From Gnetum montanum (lineage: Eukaryota; Streptophyta; Gnetopsida; Gnetales; Gnetaceae): a stretch of 64,000 bases of DNA. Positions 22,030-34,780 of this stretch are shown here, one piece after another. The DNA lies in NCBI GenBank assembly GCA_015680685.1, contig MNCI01036181.1:443951-507950 (forward strand), written 5' to 3'. A program made the translations under genes and the position numbers. The notes under the pieces were generated by a model. The model worked only from the letters and a program-made list of their open reading frames with translations, was not told the DNA's origin and searched no databases. Position 1 is the first letter of the stretch; every line of letters starts with the position of its first letter.

Positions 22030-23740
22030 ACTTACTGGCCAATTCCTTCTATCATTTTTTCCTTGTCATTAGATGTTGCCTCCTTTTGAGCCCTTGTGAG
22101 GATTCTAATGAGTAAAGTAGGATTAGGGATTAAGGGAGGCTCTTGTAAATTGAGTGGAGAGATAGGATGATATTATGGATGCAGAGTGTAGGGAGACATA
22201 TGAGGATAATAAATAGAGTAAGTAGGCATGGAAAGTATGTTCCTTGTGGAAGAATTAGGGTAATAGAAAGTATTATAAGATGAGATAGAAACTTCATCAT
22301 AGTGAGGAGTCATATCAATGACTACAAAATGGATGTTGGCATCATTCCAAGGGATATTGACTACAAAAGGATTTTTAGGCTTGGACATGGTAAAATGAGA
22401 GGATGAGGAAATTAATAATAGGAGGAATCCATTTGGACAACAAGGAGGCTCTTGGATTCTTTTCTTTAGGTTCTAGATGAAAGGCTAAAATTCTTCTTGA
22501 ATGGGAATTTAGAGGATCTTGATAAATTTGCATGTTTTGGTTACTTGGTTTGATGGTAGTATTGAACATGAGTGCTTATTTTTCTACCAAAATCTAAACA
22601 TCATTTTAAAGAATATTACAATACTTAATATCATGGCTTAATGCCTAATGATAGTAGCAAAACTTATTGGAATTGTACCACTTAGGAACATGTGGCTCTT
22701 CTTCCATGTGGTGGGAAGGATCAATATGCAAGGTTTGAAGTCATTTTAATCACTCCCTTATTTTTTCTAAAACATGGTTAGATGCTATTTGTTCATCATT
22801 TAGTATCATTTTCTATAGTTATGTATATGTCATTGAAAATTTATGGTACATGGATTGATATTTATTTGAAAATTTATGGTACTTGGATTGATCTTTATGT
22901 GGCCTCCTTAATTGTCCACAATTCTTGAATGTATTTTGTCTACCATTCTTGGACTTTTGATTAAGTCTCATGTTCTTGTTTCCATCATTACTTTCACTAA
23001 TTGATGATGGATCTACTATAGTTTGGCTCATTGAGGCCATTGTCTAACCACTATTTTGAGTAGACTTACCTTTACTTACTACTTTTTTTGCTTTGTTTCT
23101 GAATTTAACTCACTCTAGATCATTATATTGAATGGCCACCTCCTTAATGTATTTAGTGGAGGTGACTACATAATTAAGGCTATGTGGCTTGGGGTAGATC
23201 AAATTCCCACTAATATAATCATTGACAACTCCTTTAAAAATATCTAGCAGCTAGTCATTAGGTAAATAATGTGTAAGGTCCACAATCATTGATATTCACC
23301 TAGAGATGAACTTGGAGATAGATTCATTAAGAGCCTATTTGATTGCTAGGAGCCTTTGCAACATATCACCCTTAGTAATAGTGTATTTGAACCTCTCCAT
23401 AAAGATAATGAAAAATTTCTCCAAGGAGGTGATAGATCCATAACGGAGCAATCTGTATCATTCAACTAGTTTATGAATCAAGGAGTTGGAAGAGCTTCTA
23501 AGGATGGTGTAAGGATAATTGACAAGTAGCATGCATTCATTAGGGAAGATAATGACATGGTTCATAGGATCATATTCTATTTTATACTTTATAAAATTTT
23601 GTAATAAAAAGCCTTTGGGAACTTGAGCAAGTAGAATTAAAGAACTAATTGGATCGATAAGAAGATGTATGATAGAGACAGAGGGACTACTCCCATGCAA
23701 TGCTATGGCATTTCACATTTGGTCTTCATTTGTCTAGACT
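22030..23740 (-). pseudogene. Element A gag
   Basis: The minus strand reads a capsid-type core at about 23,460-23,100: LRYGSITSLEKFFIIFMERF, LLAIKQALNESISKFISR, LLDIFKGVVNDYI. A Lys/Asn/Gln-rich linker follows (23,040-22,820), then a zinc-knuckle variant FCYYHxALSHDIKYC near 22,640 (x a stop). A tail contains PSNQNMQIYQDPLNSHS and PFVVNIP (22,570-22,330). The same tail signature occurs in the gag of element C, showing related families. Several TAG stops interrupt. A further open stretch (24,137-23,883) may be the N-terminus, but both strands are open there. Confidence 0.75.
22830..22900 (+). repeat. 33-bp tandem duplication in gag linker
   Basis: GAAAATTTATGGTAC...GATTGAT occurs twice in a row with few differences. 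It is in frame in the minus-strand gag, giving two copies of a YHKFS-containing 11-residue block. Confidence 0.75.
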
Positions 23741-24303
23741 AGACATGAGGTCTTACAATAAGAGCATTAATTTAGGTGAAATACTAGCAATTGACAAAAC
23801 TGTAAGATTACCCAAAATGGAGTTGTGAGAGGATTATAATTATTTTGGTAGTATAATTGCTAGCATGGATATTTAATGTGTGCTATACAAGGGTACATGC
23901 TGTACAGGTAGAACAAATGACAATGACAGTTGCACTAACTAAGTTTGTGGCATGTGTAATATTGGTTTGGAAAAGTATTAATATTAAATTGTAATTTGAA
24001 AGATGGGATGAAAGATTGATAGCACTGGTGTTCAAAAAGAAGTGATATATGGATGACATACTAGTTGTTAATGAAATTATGATAGAAGGATTAATTAATG
24101 TGGGTAGGGAGACAAAAATGCTTTTTAGTTTAGGCATTAAAAAATAACTTGAGAAGCTAATGAGTTTCCTATGCTATTTGATGGGGGTATTTAGTGGATG
24201 AGAAGAATTTGCAAGAAGAGTACCATAAGAAGGCTCTTCCTCATCACCATCATAAATGCTAATATCTTCACATTTCTTGTTCAATTCATCATAGACCTTG
24301 AAA

Positions 24304-24315
24304 TTCTAGCTACTA
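24304..24315 (-). other. Possible primer-binding site of element A
   Basis: TTCTAGCTACTA (plus strand) resembles the decayed end of tRNA-Asn (TTCTAGCGCCA) and lies a few bases below the 5' LTR. Weak alone; supported by the tRNA-Asn site of related element C. Confidence 0.35.
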
Positions 24316-24322
24316 ACATTAA

Positions 24323-25405
24323 TGTTGGGATTTCCAATTAATGTATGAATTATCAAAAAATAAACTAAGTTTATAATAACTTGTAAACATTAAAATAAAA
24401 ATAAAGTATAAAATATAGACAAAGAATGTCAAATATATAAATACTATATTTTTGATGTGTAAGAAAGGGTTTTTGTTTCCTCTTCAAATTATAGAATGTT
24501 TACATTGAAAAATGGCTAAGTATAAAATGCTAAAAATTTTAAAAAATATAGAATACAATGTAAGAGGTAGAAAACAAATCTAAGTATAGAATATGAGCAA
24601 CTAAGTATAAAATAATAAAAGTGAAATGCTTTGATATGGGGAAAAGGTCATAGACCCTTTCCTAAAAATAAAAATGTTATATTAATGAGTTGAAGTGTTT
24701 GGCCCCTATGGAAGGCCAAACTACAAATGATGGAAGAGAAGAAACATAAATGTGATGGAACTAATAAAAAATATCAAATATTGAGAAAAATATAGATTCA
24801 TATGATGGAATTAAACCTTGAAGGATTAGGTGATGTATAAAGAAGTTGTAGGTGGGAGTAGGAGTCTAGTTGGGGCCAAAATGAGTCTATTTCAACAAAG
24901 GTTCCCATTATTGATGCAACAACTAAAATAATTCTAACTCTAAAAAGTGACATGAAAGCCTAAAAATTCTATTTCTACAATTTAGATTGAAGATGCAAAA
25001 GGTATTGACACTAGCAAAGGAGCATGTGAGTGCTACAGTGGTACCATGTGCTCATGCTCTTGGTCTATTAAAATCTAATAAGTACTATTAAATATCAAAG
25101 GATTTGATTAAATTTCTAAAGATCTAGCCCAAAACATAGTTTTGGGCTTGTATTTTTACGCTTAGAGTTGCAAAGTTCTTCTTAGGGTTGTTAAAATTGA
25201 AATTGGAGTCAAGTATAACTTATCATTAAGTTTAGAAGTAGAATGTTTGATTTGTCATTTTTGACATCCATCATCAATCATTCTTTTGATATTAATTCTA
25301 ACTTTAAATCTTAAATTTCAACTAGTTATTTAACATCCTATGTCAATCACACTTAGAAAAAGTTTGAGTCATCTTAGTCCCAACACTTAGAGAAATTTTG
25401 ACACT
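24323..25405 (-). repeat. Element A 5' LTR (truncated)
   Basis: Aligned with 7,645 to about 8,745. Similarity stops at about 25,405 after TTTTGACACTGGAAG. About 300 bp corresponding to the start of U3 (8,745-9,052 in the other copy) is missing. Confidence 0.78.
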
Positions 25406-25409
25406 GGAA

Positions 25410-26140
25410 GAATGGTAGCTATTATCTAAAGTATATCAACATCCTCTAATCAACTCAAAACATTCTTCATTTGATGTATTTTGTTTTTAATTTGATACAT
25501 AAAAGCTATCAAATGTTTATATTACTTTAAAACTCTTTCTACTAGTTCTAGCATTGACATCTATCTAGTATCAACATATTTAAGTAATTTGTTATCATTT
25601 GTAAATCCTTCAAAAATATTGAAATTCCATAAATTTTTTAGGATTGTATATGAAGTACGAATGGGCATATCTTATAAGCTCTTATACCTTCAAAATATTG
25701 TCAAAATTTCTAATAATTTTGCATGCTATGTTCATTATATGTGTCATGTTATGAATTGGTATTAGGTATGGAGCATACTTCCTCTATAGTATTGCATACA
25801 ACCTTGTATTAATAACCAAGTTATGTAAGTCCTCTACTATGTTCATTTCTATCATCTTATGTACAAAGAGCAAGTGTGAAACATGGGAAACATTTTCCAA
25901 ATATGCATGTGCATACAAACCCATATAATGTTATCAATTAATGTAACTTCATCTAGTGATACTGAAAAAATATATTATCTCCTTTAGTTTATGCATAACT
26001 TTCCATCTCTTTACCTCATCTAAATAAACAAATATTTTCCAACTCTTTCCTTCTAACCAATGACTATAGGATATATTAGGTACATTTTCAAATAATAAAT
26101 GATCTTTGTAGTTTAGAAGATGAATCATAGGTTCCAATTT
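25410..26140 (-). pseudogene. hAT-like transposase relic
   Basis: Reading downward on the minus strand: EGKSWKIFVYLDEVKRWKV (about 26,050), RKYAPYLIPIHNMTHIMNIAC (about 25,770), then LKYVDTRxMSMLELVERVL (about 25,560; x a stop where Trp is expected). These correspond in order to the plant hAT-like pattern of a His-Cys/His-containing helix, then T-R-W-x-S, then a helical stretch. Cys of the expected HCxAH reads Asn here. The C-terminal dimerisation region is not visible because the relic stops at the LTR junction. Multiple stops show it is dead. Terminal inverted repeats were not found. Confidence 0.6.
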
Positions 26141-26711
26141 TTAACATTTGAAAGAATATTTCAAATTAAACTTTTTTTATATTATATATCTATATAGAAT
26201 CTTTTGATTTCCCCTTCTAATGCGCCACCGTGTTTTCCAATTCTCCTATTCTTTTAACATCTTGTTACAATCTTTCTTATACCTTATGTATAAGCACTCA
26301 TGTAGTATTTTTCAACTTACAATTCTTTTTTTGTATTTTTTATTTTTTATATTGTTAATACTTATACATAATGTTTTTAAATTGTATTGTTCTTTAACTC
26401 CATCCTATGTTCTTTCTTTATTTTTTGAAAAATAAATTTTACATCTATATTCGTTAACCTATTTTTCTTCAACCAAATTACATGGTAAAAAAGAATGAAT
26501 ATTATTATATCCATTCAAGTTTAAAGCTATGACTACTAACCCAATATTTCTCTTTAATCATGATTTTTAGTTTTCTTGAACTTATTGCAAATTGTGAATT
26601 TATTTCTCTATCTTTTTCAGCCTCTTATTTGCTACATCCATCCTTCAAATAATTCTTTTCCAATGTTCCAATAGACACAAGCATTTTGGTATCTTTGGTA
26701 GCTTCTAAACG
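26141..26711. other. Anonymous AT-rich DNA
   Basis: T-rich; no recognisable gene. It may include decayed N-terminal parts of the hAT-like gene. Confidence 0.45.
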
Positions 26712-27072
26712 TTTTCTAGTTAGCAAAACATAATGTATTAGAATAAAAAATGATAGCATTATATCGAGATTATATTCAATACCTGTAGATTCTACAATGC
26801 CAGCTTCAAAAAAAAATTGGTATTTCTACATTTACCATTATCTTTGTCATTATTTCACGGGATATTATTTGCATCCTTAAAACATCACATCTCTCATATT
26901 CCTCCAAAATCAATATTTTTTATGTCATTAGCCTCATATTCCTTTCAATCATTTTCTAATTGGTAAGACATAATGTGTTAGTATAGAAATAGATTGATAT
27001 CATTATGAAATAATTACCTTGTATACCCTTAGATTTTGCAACTCCTGCTTCTCCAAAAGAATTTGGTGGTTT
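26712..27072 (-). repeat. Diverged tandem duplication, offset about 238 bp
   Basis: The segment starting TTTCTAGTTAGCAAAACATA (26,715) is repeated as TTTCTAATTGGTAAGACATA (26,953). Both continue through a TGTAGATTCTACAA / CTTAGATTTTGCAA block and a GCTTC-A-rich block to about 26,828 and 27,072. Confidence 0.7.
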
Positions 27073-27161
27073 TACTTTTATCATTTTCTATTTCATTTTT
27101 TTGTAGTTACTTGGTTCTTTCCATGACCACCATACTTGAAAAAAAATTAGGATTAGTTCTT

Positions 27162-27356
27162 CAACTCGATGTGGCACATATTTTCAAACCTATGCAATGC
27201 ATGTTTTTAGTTCTATGTGATGCCTATTTTCAAGTCTATGTAGCACCTATTTAAAGCTCTATGTAATGTGTGTTATTATTTCTTTGTGATGCCTATATTA
27301 AGTACTATGTAGTGTCTATCTTCAAGTCTACATGGCATATGTTCTTTCTATAATGA
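27162..27356 (+). repeat. Degenerate minisatellite, core TATGTGATGCCTATTTT
   Basis: About eight loose 21-26-bp units of the form CAAGTCTATGTGATGCCTATTTT, with variants such as GTAGCACCTATT and GTAGTGTCTAT. The core is the reverse complement of the 6,640-7,165 unit with few changes. Confidence 0.75.
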
Positions 27357-27654
27357 TGCATTTGGTTTTCTCATTGATGCTTAGAAGTCCTCACCAATGT
27401 TTATAATTATAATGACATGTTTTCTAACTTTGTTTATAACCATACTACTTGTGAGTAAAAAATTCATTTCTAAAAATAAAATATTTGAATTATCAAATTT
27501 CCTTCTTGGTAAACAAAAAAATTGGAATAATAAAACCCTAAAAAAGCTAACTGCATGAGATTTTAAAACCTAGCCAAGTTTTCAATTTTTCCAAAATATA
27601 GAACACTAGTGATTGTGCCTAAAACTACATCAATTTCAGAATATTGAACATGGT

Positions 27655-28745
27655 AACTTTTAAGGATTAATTTTTGTTGTTATTTTTTAATCAAGTGTTT
27701 CATAATACTTTTTAACATAAATATAATAGTTTTTTAGATGTCTATAGTGGTTATAATCAAATTCAAATAGCTTCAGAGAACCAAGCAAAAATCATATCTA
27801 TAAGTCCTTAGGGAACTTTTGCATATAAGAAGATGTCTTTTTGTCTGTGCATTATCCCTATAATATTTTAAAGTCTTTTCCTCCATATCTTTTATAAATA
27901 TATTAACAATGATGTAGAAGTCTTCATGGATGACTTCTCCACCTTTGGCTCTATCTTTAACCATGTATTGGATCATTTTATGCAAGTCTTAAAGCATTGC
28001 ATTGAAACAAATATTAAGCTCAACTAGAAGAAAAGAAACTTAATGATCTAAGCAAGTATTTTTTTTTTAAGGCATTGGATATTAAAATAGGAAATAGATA
28101 TTGACTTATAAAATATCAAAATAATCCAAGAAATTACCCAAATATCATAAAAAGTAATAGATGTTAGATCATTTCTTGGACATATTGGCTATTATATATG
28201 CTTCATTAAAATGTTTTTCCAAGATTATCCAACTATTAGTGGAATTGACAAAGAAGAATGTTGCATTTGGATAGACCACAGAATGCAATCAAGCATTCAA
28301 AATTTTGAAGAAAAAACTTATAAAGACTCCAATTCTCCAAGCTTTTAATTAGTCCAAATAATTCAATATCATAATAGCTAAATTCAATTATGGTTTAGGG
28401 GTCATTCTCATGCAATTGGATGATTAGAAACATCCATATGATATTCACTATGTAATTCAAAGTATCATATGTTCATATTTGAACTATATCATAATTAGAA
28501 AAGAACTCATGATGGTGGTGTATTTGCTTGAAAACTTATAGGATTGTTAATTGGATATCCACTTTTTATGTACATTGATCATAACATGATTAAATTTCTC
28601 ATGAAGATAATATTAGTCCTTCTATCATACAATGATTAAACATATTGATGATTGATATGAAGAAAACTGAAAACATAGTTGAAGACCATTTGTCTTAACT
28701 ATAATTGGACAATAAGGCTAATGAAGAGCTACTTTTTGATCCATT
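27655..28745 (+). pseudogene. Element D: Athila-like RT and RNase H relic
   Basis: The plus strand reads FLDVYSGYNQIQIASENQAK, GTFAYKKMSFCLC, then VEVFMDDFSTFGSIF with catalytic FMDD (about 27,920-27,935) and a matching downstream helix. VRSFLGHIGYY (about 28,165) and an RNase H remnant ending IGYPLFMYIDHNMIKFLM (about 28,550-28,610) follow. The FMDDFS and FLGH wording is that of the Athila-type branch, unlike the YVDD of elements A and C. Several stops and frameshifts are present. Gag and protease of this copy are not recognised upstream. Confidence 0.85.
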
Positions 28746-28799
28746 CCTAGATGAATTACTTCTTGTCATTTTAGAAAAAATTTCATTAGAGGTGATTAA

Positions 28800-30030
28800 G
28801 CCATAGTATTATAAATATCTTACAAATTTACTCATATAGGAGATTCCTTCTAAATGGAATAAATGTAGCAAGAAATAATTCCTACATCAAGTGAAGGGCT
28901 ACATGGAAATAGAGGGTAACCTCTATAAAATCTACGTATATAGCCTTGTTCCATTATGTGTATTGAAATAAGATTAATTAATAATTCTAAAAAATGCTCA
29001 CAAGAGAACTTTTGGAGAGCATTATCTTGGGGAACATCTAGCTATAAAAAACCTTATGAATGGGCACTTCTAACCCATAATCCTTAGGAATGCCCACTAG
29101 TTTTCCAAATCTTGTGATTGATGTCAATGAGATGATGAGATAACAATAAGGTTTGAAGGATTCCAATAGTGGATCCAAGAAATAGAATCATTTGATTTAT
29201 GGGGAATTTATTTCATTGGTTCCAAAACACTCATGTCAAATAGGAAAGCCTACATCATTATTACAATAAACTATTGCACAAAGATGATAAAGGCTACAAT
29301 AGTAACTAACTACATCATGGCAACAATTGTTAAGCTCTTTTAATAATAGGTAGTTAAAACGTTTGGTATGTGAAGAGCACTTATTTCAGATAATAGTACT
29401 CATTTTGTATGTACTAACCTCTAAAAAATAATGGAACACTTAGTGATTCAACATAAATTCACAACACTTTATTACCCCCAAGATAATGATCAAGTTGAAG
29501 TAACTAATAGGAAATCATAAAAATCCTTAGTAGGACCATTATTAGGTATAGAAAATATTCAATCACAAAAGATAATAATCCTTTATGAGCCTATCACTCT
29601 ACATAAAAGGTTCCTGTAGGCTATTTCAAATACAAGTTACTATATGGCAGGTTATCTAAATTACCCATTCAAATGAAACTTTGTAAATTAATCCAAGTGT
29701 ACAAACTTAATCTTTACATCATTCTAGCATAAAAATAACTTTTAATAAACCTTAACGTACTAGATGAATATTTTAGGATAGTACTCATGATGAATGAGGC
29801 CCATAAGGGATACACTAAAAAATGACATGATGCTAGAATTTTCATGCATGAAGTTTAAACTAGAGGATAAGTTCCTATATTAAAACCCCATCCATGCATC
29901 TCAATGCATCAAAGTTTAAAAATTTTTGGAAGAACCTTATGTAAATCACTCTATGTTATAATAAGGTGTCATGAAAATATACCATTCTAACAATCCCCAG
30001 AAACTTATTCTTGTCAACATACAACAAATC
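28800..30030 (+). pseudogene. Element D: Athila-like integrase relic
   Basis: In order: NAHKRTFGEHYLGEHLAIK (zinc-binding region, about 28,990), FDLWGIYFIG (first core segment; the usual Asp after GI is Tyr), ALISDNSTHF (second Asp kept, about 29,380), and YYPQDNDQVEVTNRK with the catalytic Glu kept (about 29,470). C-terminal pieces follow: LSKLPIQMKLCKLIQ, NVLDEYFR, HDARIFMHE and MKIYHSNNPQ near 29,985. Stops and frameshifts occur throughout. No matching LTR was found on either side in this window. Confidence 0.82.
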
Positions 30031-30599
30031 AAGCTATTTAGGGATTTCAATGTAGCCACCAACTCAACCTTACCCTCTACTGTTGTCATAGCCCACTCTA
30101 TCCTTCATATTCCCACCTTAAATCTTAGTCATGAGGGAAATATCCATTCCAATTAGGAACCTTATGAGGATATTTTTCATCATTTTTTATAGCTTTTTCT
30201 AAGTTTTACATTTTTTCACATTTTCTAACCTCTTATTATTTTTTCTATTTTTTTTAATATTTCTTCATTTTTTATATAATTACTATTTATTTTAATTCAT
30301 TTTATTTATGTTACAAATGACCTTAAATATTGTTGTGAATAAAATTATTACCTTTATGTATGAACAAACTTTGTAATTGAGATTGTTTTCTATGATCTCA
30401 TTTATCCATTCCTTTATTTTCATTAATAAAGAAATCATTGTCATTAAAGTAATATGATCCTTATGACATGTTGAAAGTAAAAGTAACCCATGATCACATA
30501 CCTTAAACAAAGGGAAAAGGACCAATAGGGTTAGATAAGGGTATAATATCAAGAGAATTTGTTGATTTCTTGGGCTTCCATCTTAGGTCCAACTAGTCC
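30031..30599. other. Anonymous AT-rich DNA after element D
   Basis: T-rich around 30,180-30,290; no LTR start or gene could be fixed. Confidence 0.45.
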
Positions 30600-31069
30600 A
30601 TGTTTATACAATACCATCTATATTCTTAAATAATAATTGAGTAGTATTATTTTAATAAAACTTGTTCCCTTATAAAACTAGAAAGGCATGTGACCTATGC
30701 CTTGAAGTTAGTCCTATGGTAATGTTAATAAATTAAATAATTAATTAGTGTCTAACAAAACCATTCTTGGTGTACACTTAAAAGACATATGACCCATGTC
30801 TAAAGGTAGGCTACTTTCAAGAATGTCATGGTTCCTTGAACTAGATCTAGTATGTGACTAAAAGACATGTGAACCAAGCATGAAGGTACTCTTCTAATGG
30901 GATTAGCATTAGTTATAAGACTAGAAACATGTGGTTCATGCCTAAGGATCATCCTCTAACTAATGACCAAGATCAACCATACAAATACTTACAATTAATT
31001 AATTACCTCTTTTAATTCTAATGTATATTATCTAATATATTTTCATGTCAAGTGGTGTTGTTTCTAACA
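30600..31069 (+). repeat. Possible LTR end carrying a degenerate tandem repeat
   Basis: Four loose copies of GGCATGTGACCTATGCCTTGAAG-type units start near 30,685, 30,783, 30,863 and 30,925. The stretch ends CTAACA, followed at once by a primer-site-like TGGTATC. The second LTR was not found, so the 5' limit (30,600) is arbitrary. Confidence 0.35.
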
Positions 31070-31086
31070 TGGTATCTAGTTGAGCT
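31070..31086 (+). other. Possible initiator-Met primer-binding site
   Basis: TGGTATCTAGTTGAGCT resembles the common plant primer site TGGTATCAGAGC with an insertion. It directly follows a CA-ending LTR-like sequence. Confidence 0.35.
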
Positions 31087-34000
31087 TATGGTGGTAGGTC
31101 TAGAATGATGTAATGTAGTATCACTTCAAGTTTCATGAACTTGGTTTGTAATCCCAACTAATAGGTATGGTTAATCATTTTAATCATAACCTACATGCAG
31201 GATCCATCAGAAACTTGGTAAAGGACCTCATATTCCACTTTCATGATTCCTTCTAACTTCACTTTGTCTCCTTGTTATATATGATTATGATTTGAATGGT
31301 TCTATTTGTTTAGTATAGTTTAGCATTTCAAGAATGATAGTTGAGTGTGTTGGAATAAAAATTAGATTAACATTTAACCTCCTAAGTATCCATAGACATA
31401 TTATGAGATGGTTATAGTAGGGCATTATAAGAAAAAGCCTATTTTCGATAGGACCTACTTTTATAACTCTTGGGTGTATACCTTATGTATTAACTCCACA
31501 TTTCCAAATATCTCATACTTCTTCTTTTATCTTTATGCATTATGAATCAACTATTTCACCTCATTTTTTATCTCAATTTGATTTTTTAACCCTTTAATGA
31601 GCCTAATTCCTAATCATTTCTAAGGCTTTGCTCAATGTTAAATTCATCATTTCATCATTCCCAAACATCCAAGACATCATTCATGACTCATGTCCTTCTA
31701 GAAGGATTCCAATTGGAATAGAAAACCCTATAAATTTATTAATAATTCAAGTAAAAATTTAGCAAAAATTTCTTACTTTCAACCATGTTGGCATTGTAGT
31801 GTTGATACACTATGCTCCATAAACAAAGCACCTTGACAATGCATTGTCAATGCCAAATAAAAACACTATAAATACACATTTACCGTTAGTCATTTTTCCA
31901 TTTTGACCCAAATAAGAAGTGAGCTCTTATCATTTTTCATAGCCTACTCCTTCAAAGATTTATATCTTTTGATTCGAACCTCAAATTATGCCTATTCAAA
32001 GCTCTATGAGCTTCCAAAGTTAAGCTCTACATCATGGGGTTATCTAACTCAGACTTTAAAAAAATTGAAAACCTTAGTTTTTGAATACCTAAGGTAATCA
32101 ATGTTAAAAATGATCAAAATTAGTTAATAATTAAGATAATTTAGTTATCTTTGAACCTTGAAAACATTGAGATACAATAACCCAATAGTTTAAATGTTAA
32201 AAATTTAAAAAATTAAGCTAAAACTAAGGCCTATTAAGAATAAACTCATTATAAAGATGTTTCAAAATATAATAATCAATCCTATAGGTGATTGAAATGG
32301 TGAAAACATGTGTACTATAGGTATGAGAACTAGCACAACATAGGAAGAAGAGATCGAGAGATGGTTGAGGATGTTAGTATGAAGAAATATAAGAATAAGA
32401 AGTAGCACATGCAATAGGACATCTTTGAAATACATATAGGCCAATTCATGTAGAATGAGACACATCAATGATAACCTAACTTAGAGGTAACACTCATGGA
32501 TGCATGCTCAAAGAGGATTAGAATAAAGAAAATTTAAGATGCTATTCCACAAGAACCTAGTTGTAGGCTCTTTTTATAGTTCACATCCCAAGAACTTTGC
32601 AAAGAGTTACAAGCATCTCCTCTCTATTCCACTATTTATATTAATGAGGAATGATATCTAGAAAAGACATATCTCTTTTGGGATAACTACTAGAAGGATG
32701 AAATAGTAAAAATTAAGGATTTTATATTTCCTATTTAATTACTGAAATTACTTAAGTATTAGGGGTTCCCAATGTGAGAACATAAGTTGTTGAAGTATCC
32801 ATCGAATCAGATGTAAAGGCAAAAAAAGAAATGGGTGCAAAGATCATACAAAGTGGAAAAAAGGAATATAGCATGCTAACTCAAGCAGAAAGAATTTTTC
32901 TTAAGATTATCTCATACCACATCAATTTGATAGTAGAGCTAAGTAAGGTCACATTCTTTTTGGTAAGAACATGTAGCACTTGTAGTGGTAAATTTCTAGT
33001 CAACCTATCATAATTAACCTTTTTAGAAATTAAAAAATTATTTTAAGGATAAAAAAATTAGGAAGATAGTCTAGTTAATTTTAATTTCTTCATAATAAAG
33101 AAAATCAAATTGACATGTGAAAAGAATGATCTTACTCTTTTTGATTCCTTACAAGTCTTATTCTAGAATTGAATTCTTTCCACCATATTCTTTAGTCGTA
33201 GGTATTTTATATCTAAATTCTAGATTTTACATATTCTTTTTAGCATGCTAAATAAATTTGTTTCATCCTATCAATTGGGTAGATGAAACAAATAAATGCT
33301 TAGACCATGCTATAAAAGGGCTTTTTTTTCCTTTATCAATTCTAATCCAATTCTTTCCATTATATTTCAAATAAGATTATAGATTCATGCATACTTCCTT
33401 AGTACACTTATCATCTTCAATATTTTCTTGTGGAAAATTTTCTTGTTGAAACACATCTTTGATGGTATCTTCTTGCAATATAAAAACTACTTCATTTTTT
33501 TCTTCTTACTATACAAGTAATAAATCTTTCTCCTAATTCAAGTTTTGCTTAATGATATAGGTTGAAAGCATGTAACACCTTGATGTTTTGAACCTAGGAT
33601 CTTTACATTGTTATTTATTTTATGCTATGTGATTTAGCATAAGGTCACATTTTATAATATGTTCTAATATTATATTAATATCTTGTGATATGGTTAGCGG
33701 CTTATGCTAGTGTATTCTAAGACCCTTTTCTTATACTTATTGAGAATAAAACATGAGGTCTCTTGGAAAAAGTGATATTTGATGTTTTCTTATGATCTTG
33801 CATCTTTAGCTTTGAACCCTTAACTTCTTATTTCATGTATTTTGGATATATTGATATTTTACAATTTCTTCATTTTCAGATTATTTTCTACTTATTACTC
33901 CTAATCCTTATTGCTTGTTGAGATGAACAAATTTGAAGGATTGTGGTGATAAATAGCTGGTAATTTTATATTTATGGTTTATTATTATTTCTAATATTTT

Positions 34001-34619
34001 ACAATATAATAGAATTATATTGTATGGACATAGTATTGCTATAAGAATTGACATGATGAACTCACAACAACTCACATAAAATGAGAAAGGAACTTTGTGG
34101 CCACTGAATAGTCTAGAGATATACTCAAATTAGAAAAAGCTTATAGCTCACAAGTGTGTTAGCAACCTAAGCCATGTTTGCATACAACATAGATCACAAT
34201 CAAAAACATGTAAAGAAACAAAAAGAAAGCATGAAATAGTAGTTAGAGAAAAAAGCAATGTAACATTATAAATGACATGTAAATAAATGACAAAAGACAT
34301 TGAAAGATTACTTATATTTTACTTGTGAAGTAGAAGTATTAGGAAATGAAATTTCTTAAGTTTTATGAGAAGACATGACCAATTCTAGAGAATTTGTGGT
34401 GCATGGGAAAGTAAAATTATGGAAAGAAAAATTAAGAAATAGAAAGAAACTTTCATTCTCAAATCAATCATTATAGCAATACTAGAAAATTTTCTTATGG
34501 GATTCATAGAGGATAAGGATTTCCAAAGATAAGGAGTGATAATAATATATATAAGAAAATAAAATAAACCTCCTAAATAGTAGCAAGACCTCTAGCATAT
34601 TTTGAAGCTTCTTAATGTA
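31087..34619. other. Anonymous AT-rich DNA
   Basis: No gag, protease or other gene is recognised, although an LTR-type junction lies just upstream. Small open stretches near 31,903-32,097 and 32,831-33,013 match nothing known to me. Confidence 0.5.
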
Positions 34620-34780
34620 GAAAATGCTACAAAATAAGAGATATAAATATAGCCATAACAGCTAATGTTTGATGATAATATTGCAGATAACACAAGATCT
34701 TAAAACTAAGGATTTTTGAATTAGAAAATGCTATATAATAAGGGATAAAGATATATCCATGACAACTAATGTCGAATTAC
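34620..34780 (+). repeat. Tandem duplication, offset about 104 bp
   Basis: GAAAATGCTACAAAATAAG...ACAGCTAATGT (34,620) recurs as GAAAATGCTATATAATAAG...ACAACTAATGT (34,724). Confidence 0.75.

Larger units (their letters stand above)
7645..25405 (-). mobile_element. Element A: Ty3/gypsy Tat-type LTR retrotransposon, broken by a nested insertion
   Basis: A minus-strand element reads LTR (24,323-25,405), gag, protease, RT, RNase H, second RNase H, integrase, polypurine tract, LTR (7,645-9,052). The gag-PR-RT-RH-IN order is Ty3/gypsy, and the duplicated RNase H (18,334-18,827 and 17,640-18,333) is a known mark of the Tat lineage. Removing the nested element B leaves about 11.3 kb. All coding parts carry stops and frameshifts, so it is dead. 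The right LTR is cut at about 25,405 beside a hAT relic, so target duplications cannot be checked. Boundaries at 7,645 and 24,323 are estimates from where the two LTRs stop aligning. Confidence 0.85.

Noticed and set aside
23880-24180. Plus-strand YMDDILVVNE string resembling an RT catalytic motif
   Set aside because: No other RT block lies around it in any frame, it has nearby stops, and it sits antisense to gag of element A; probably chance.
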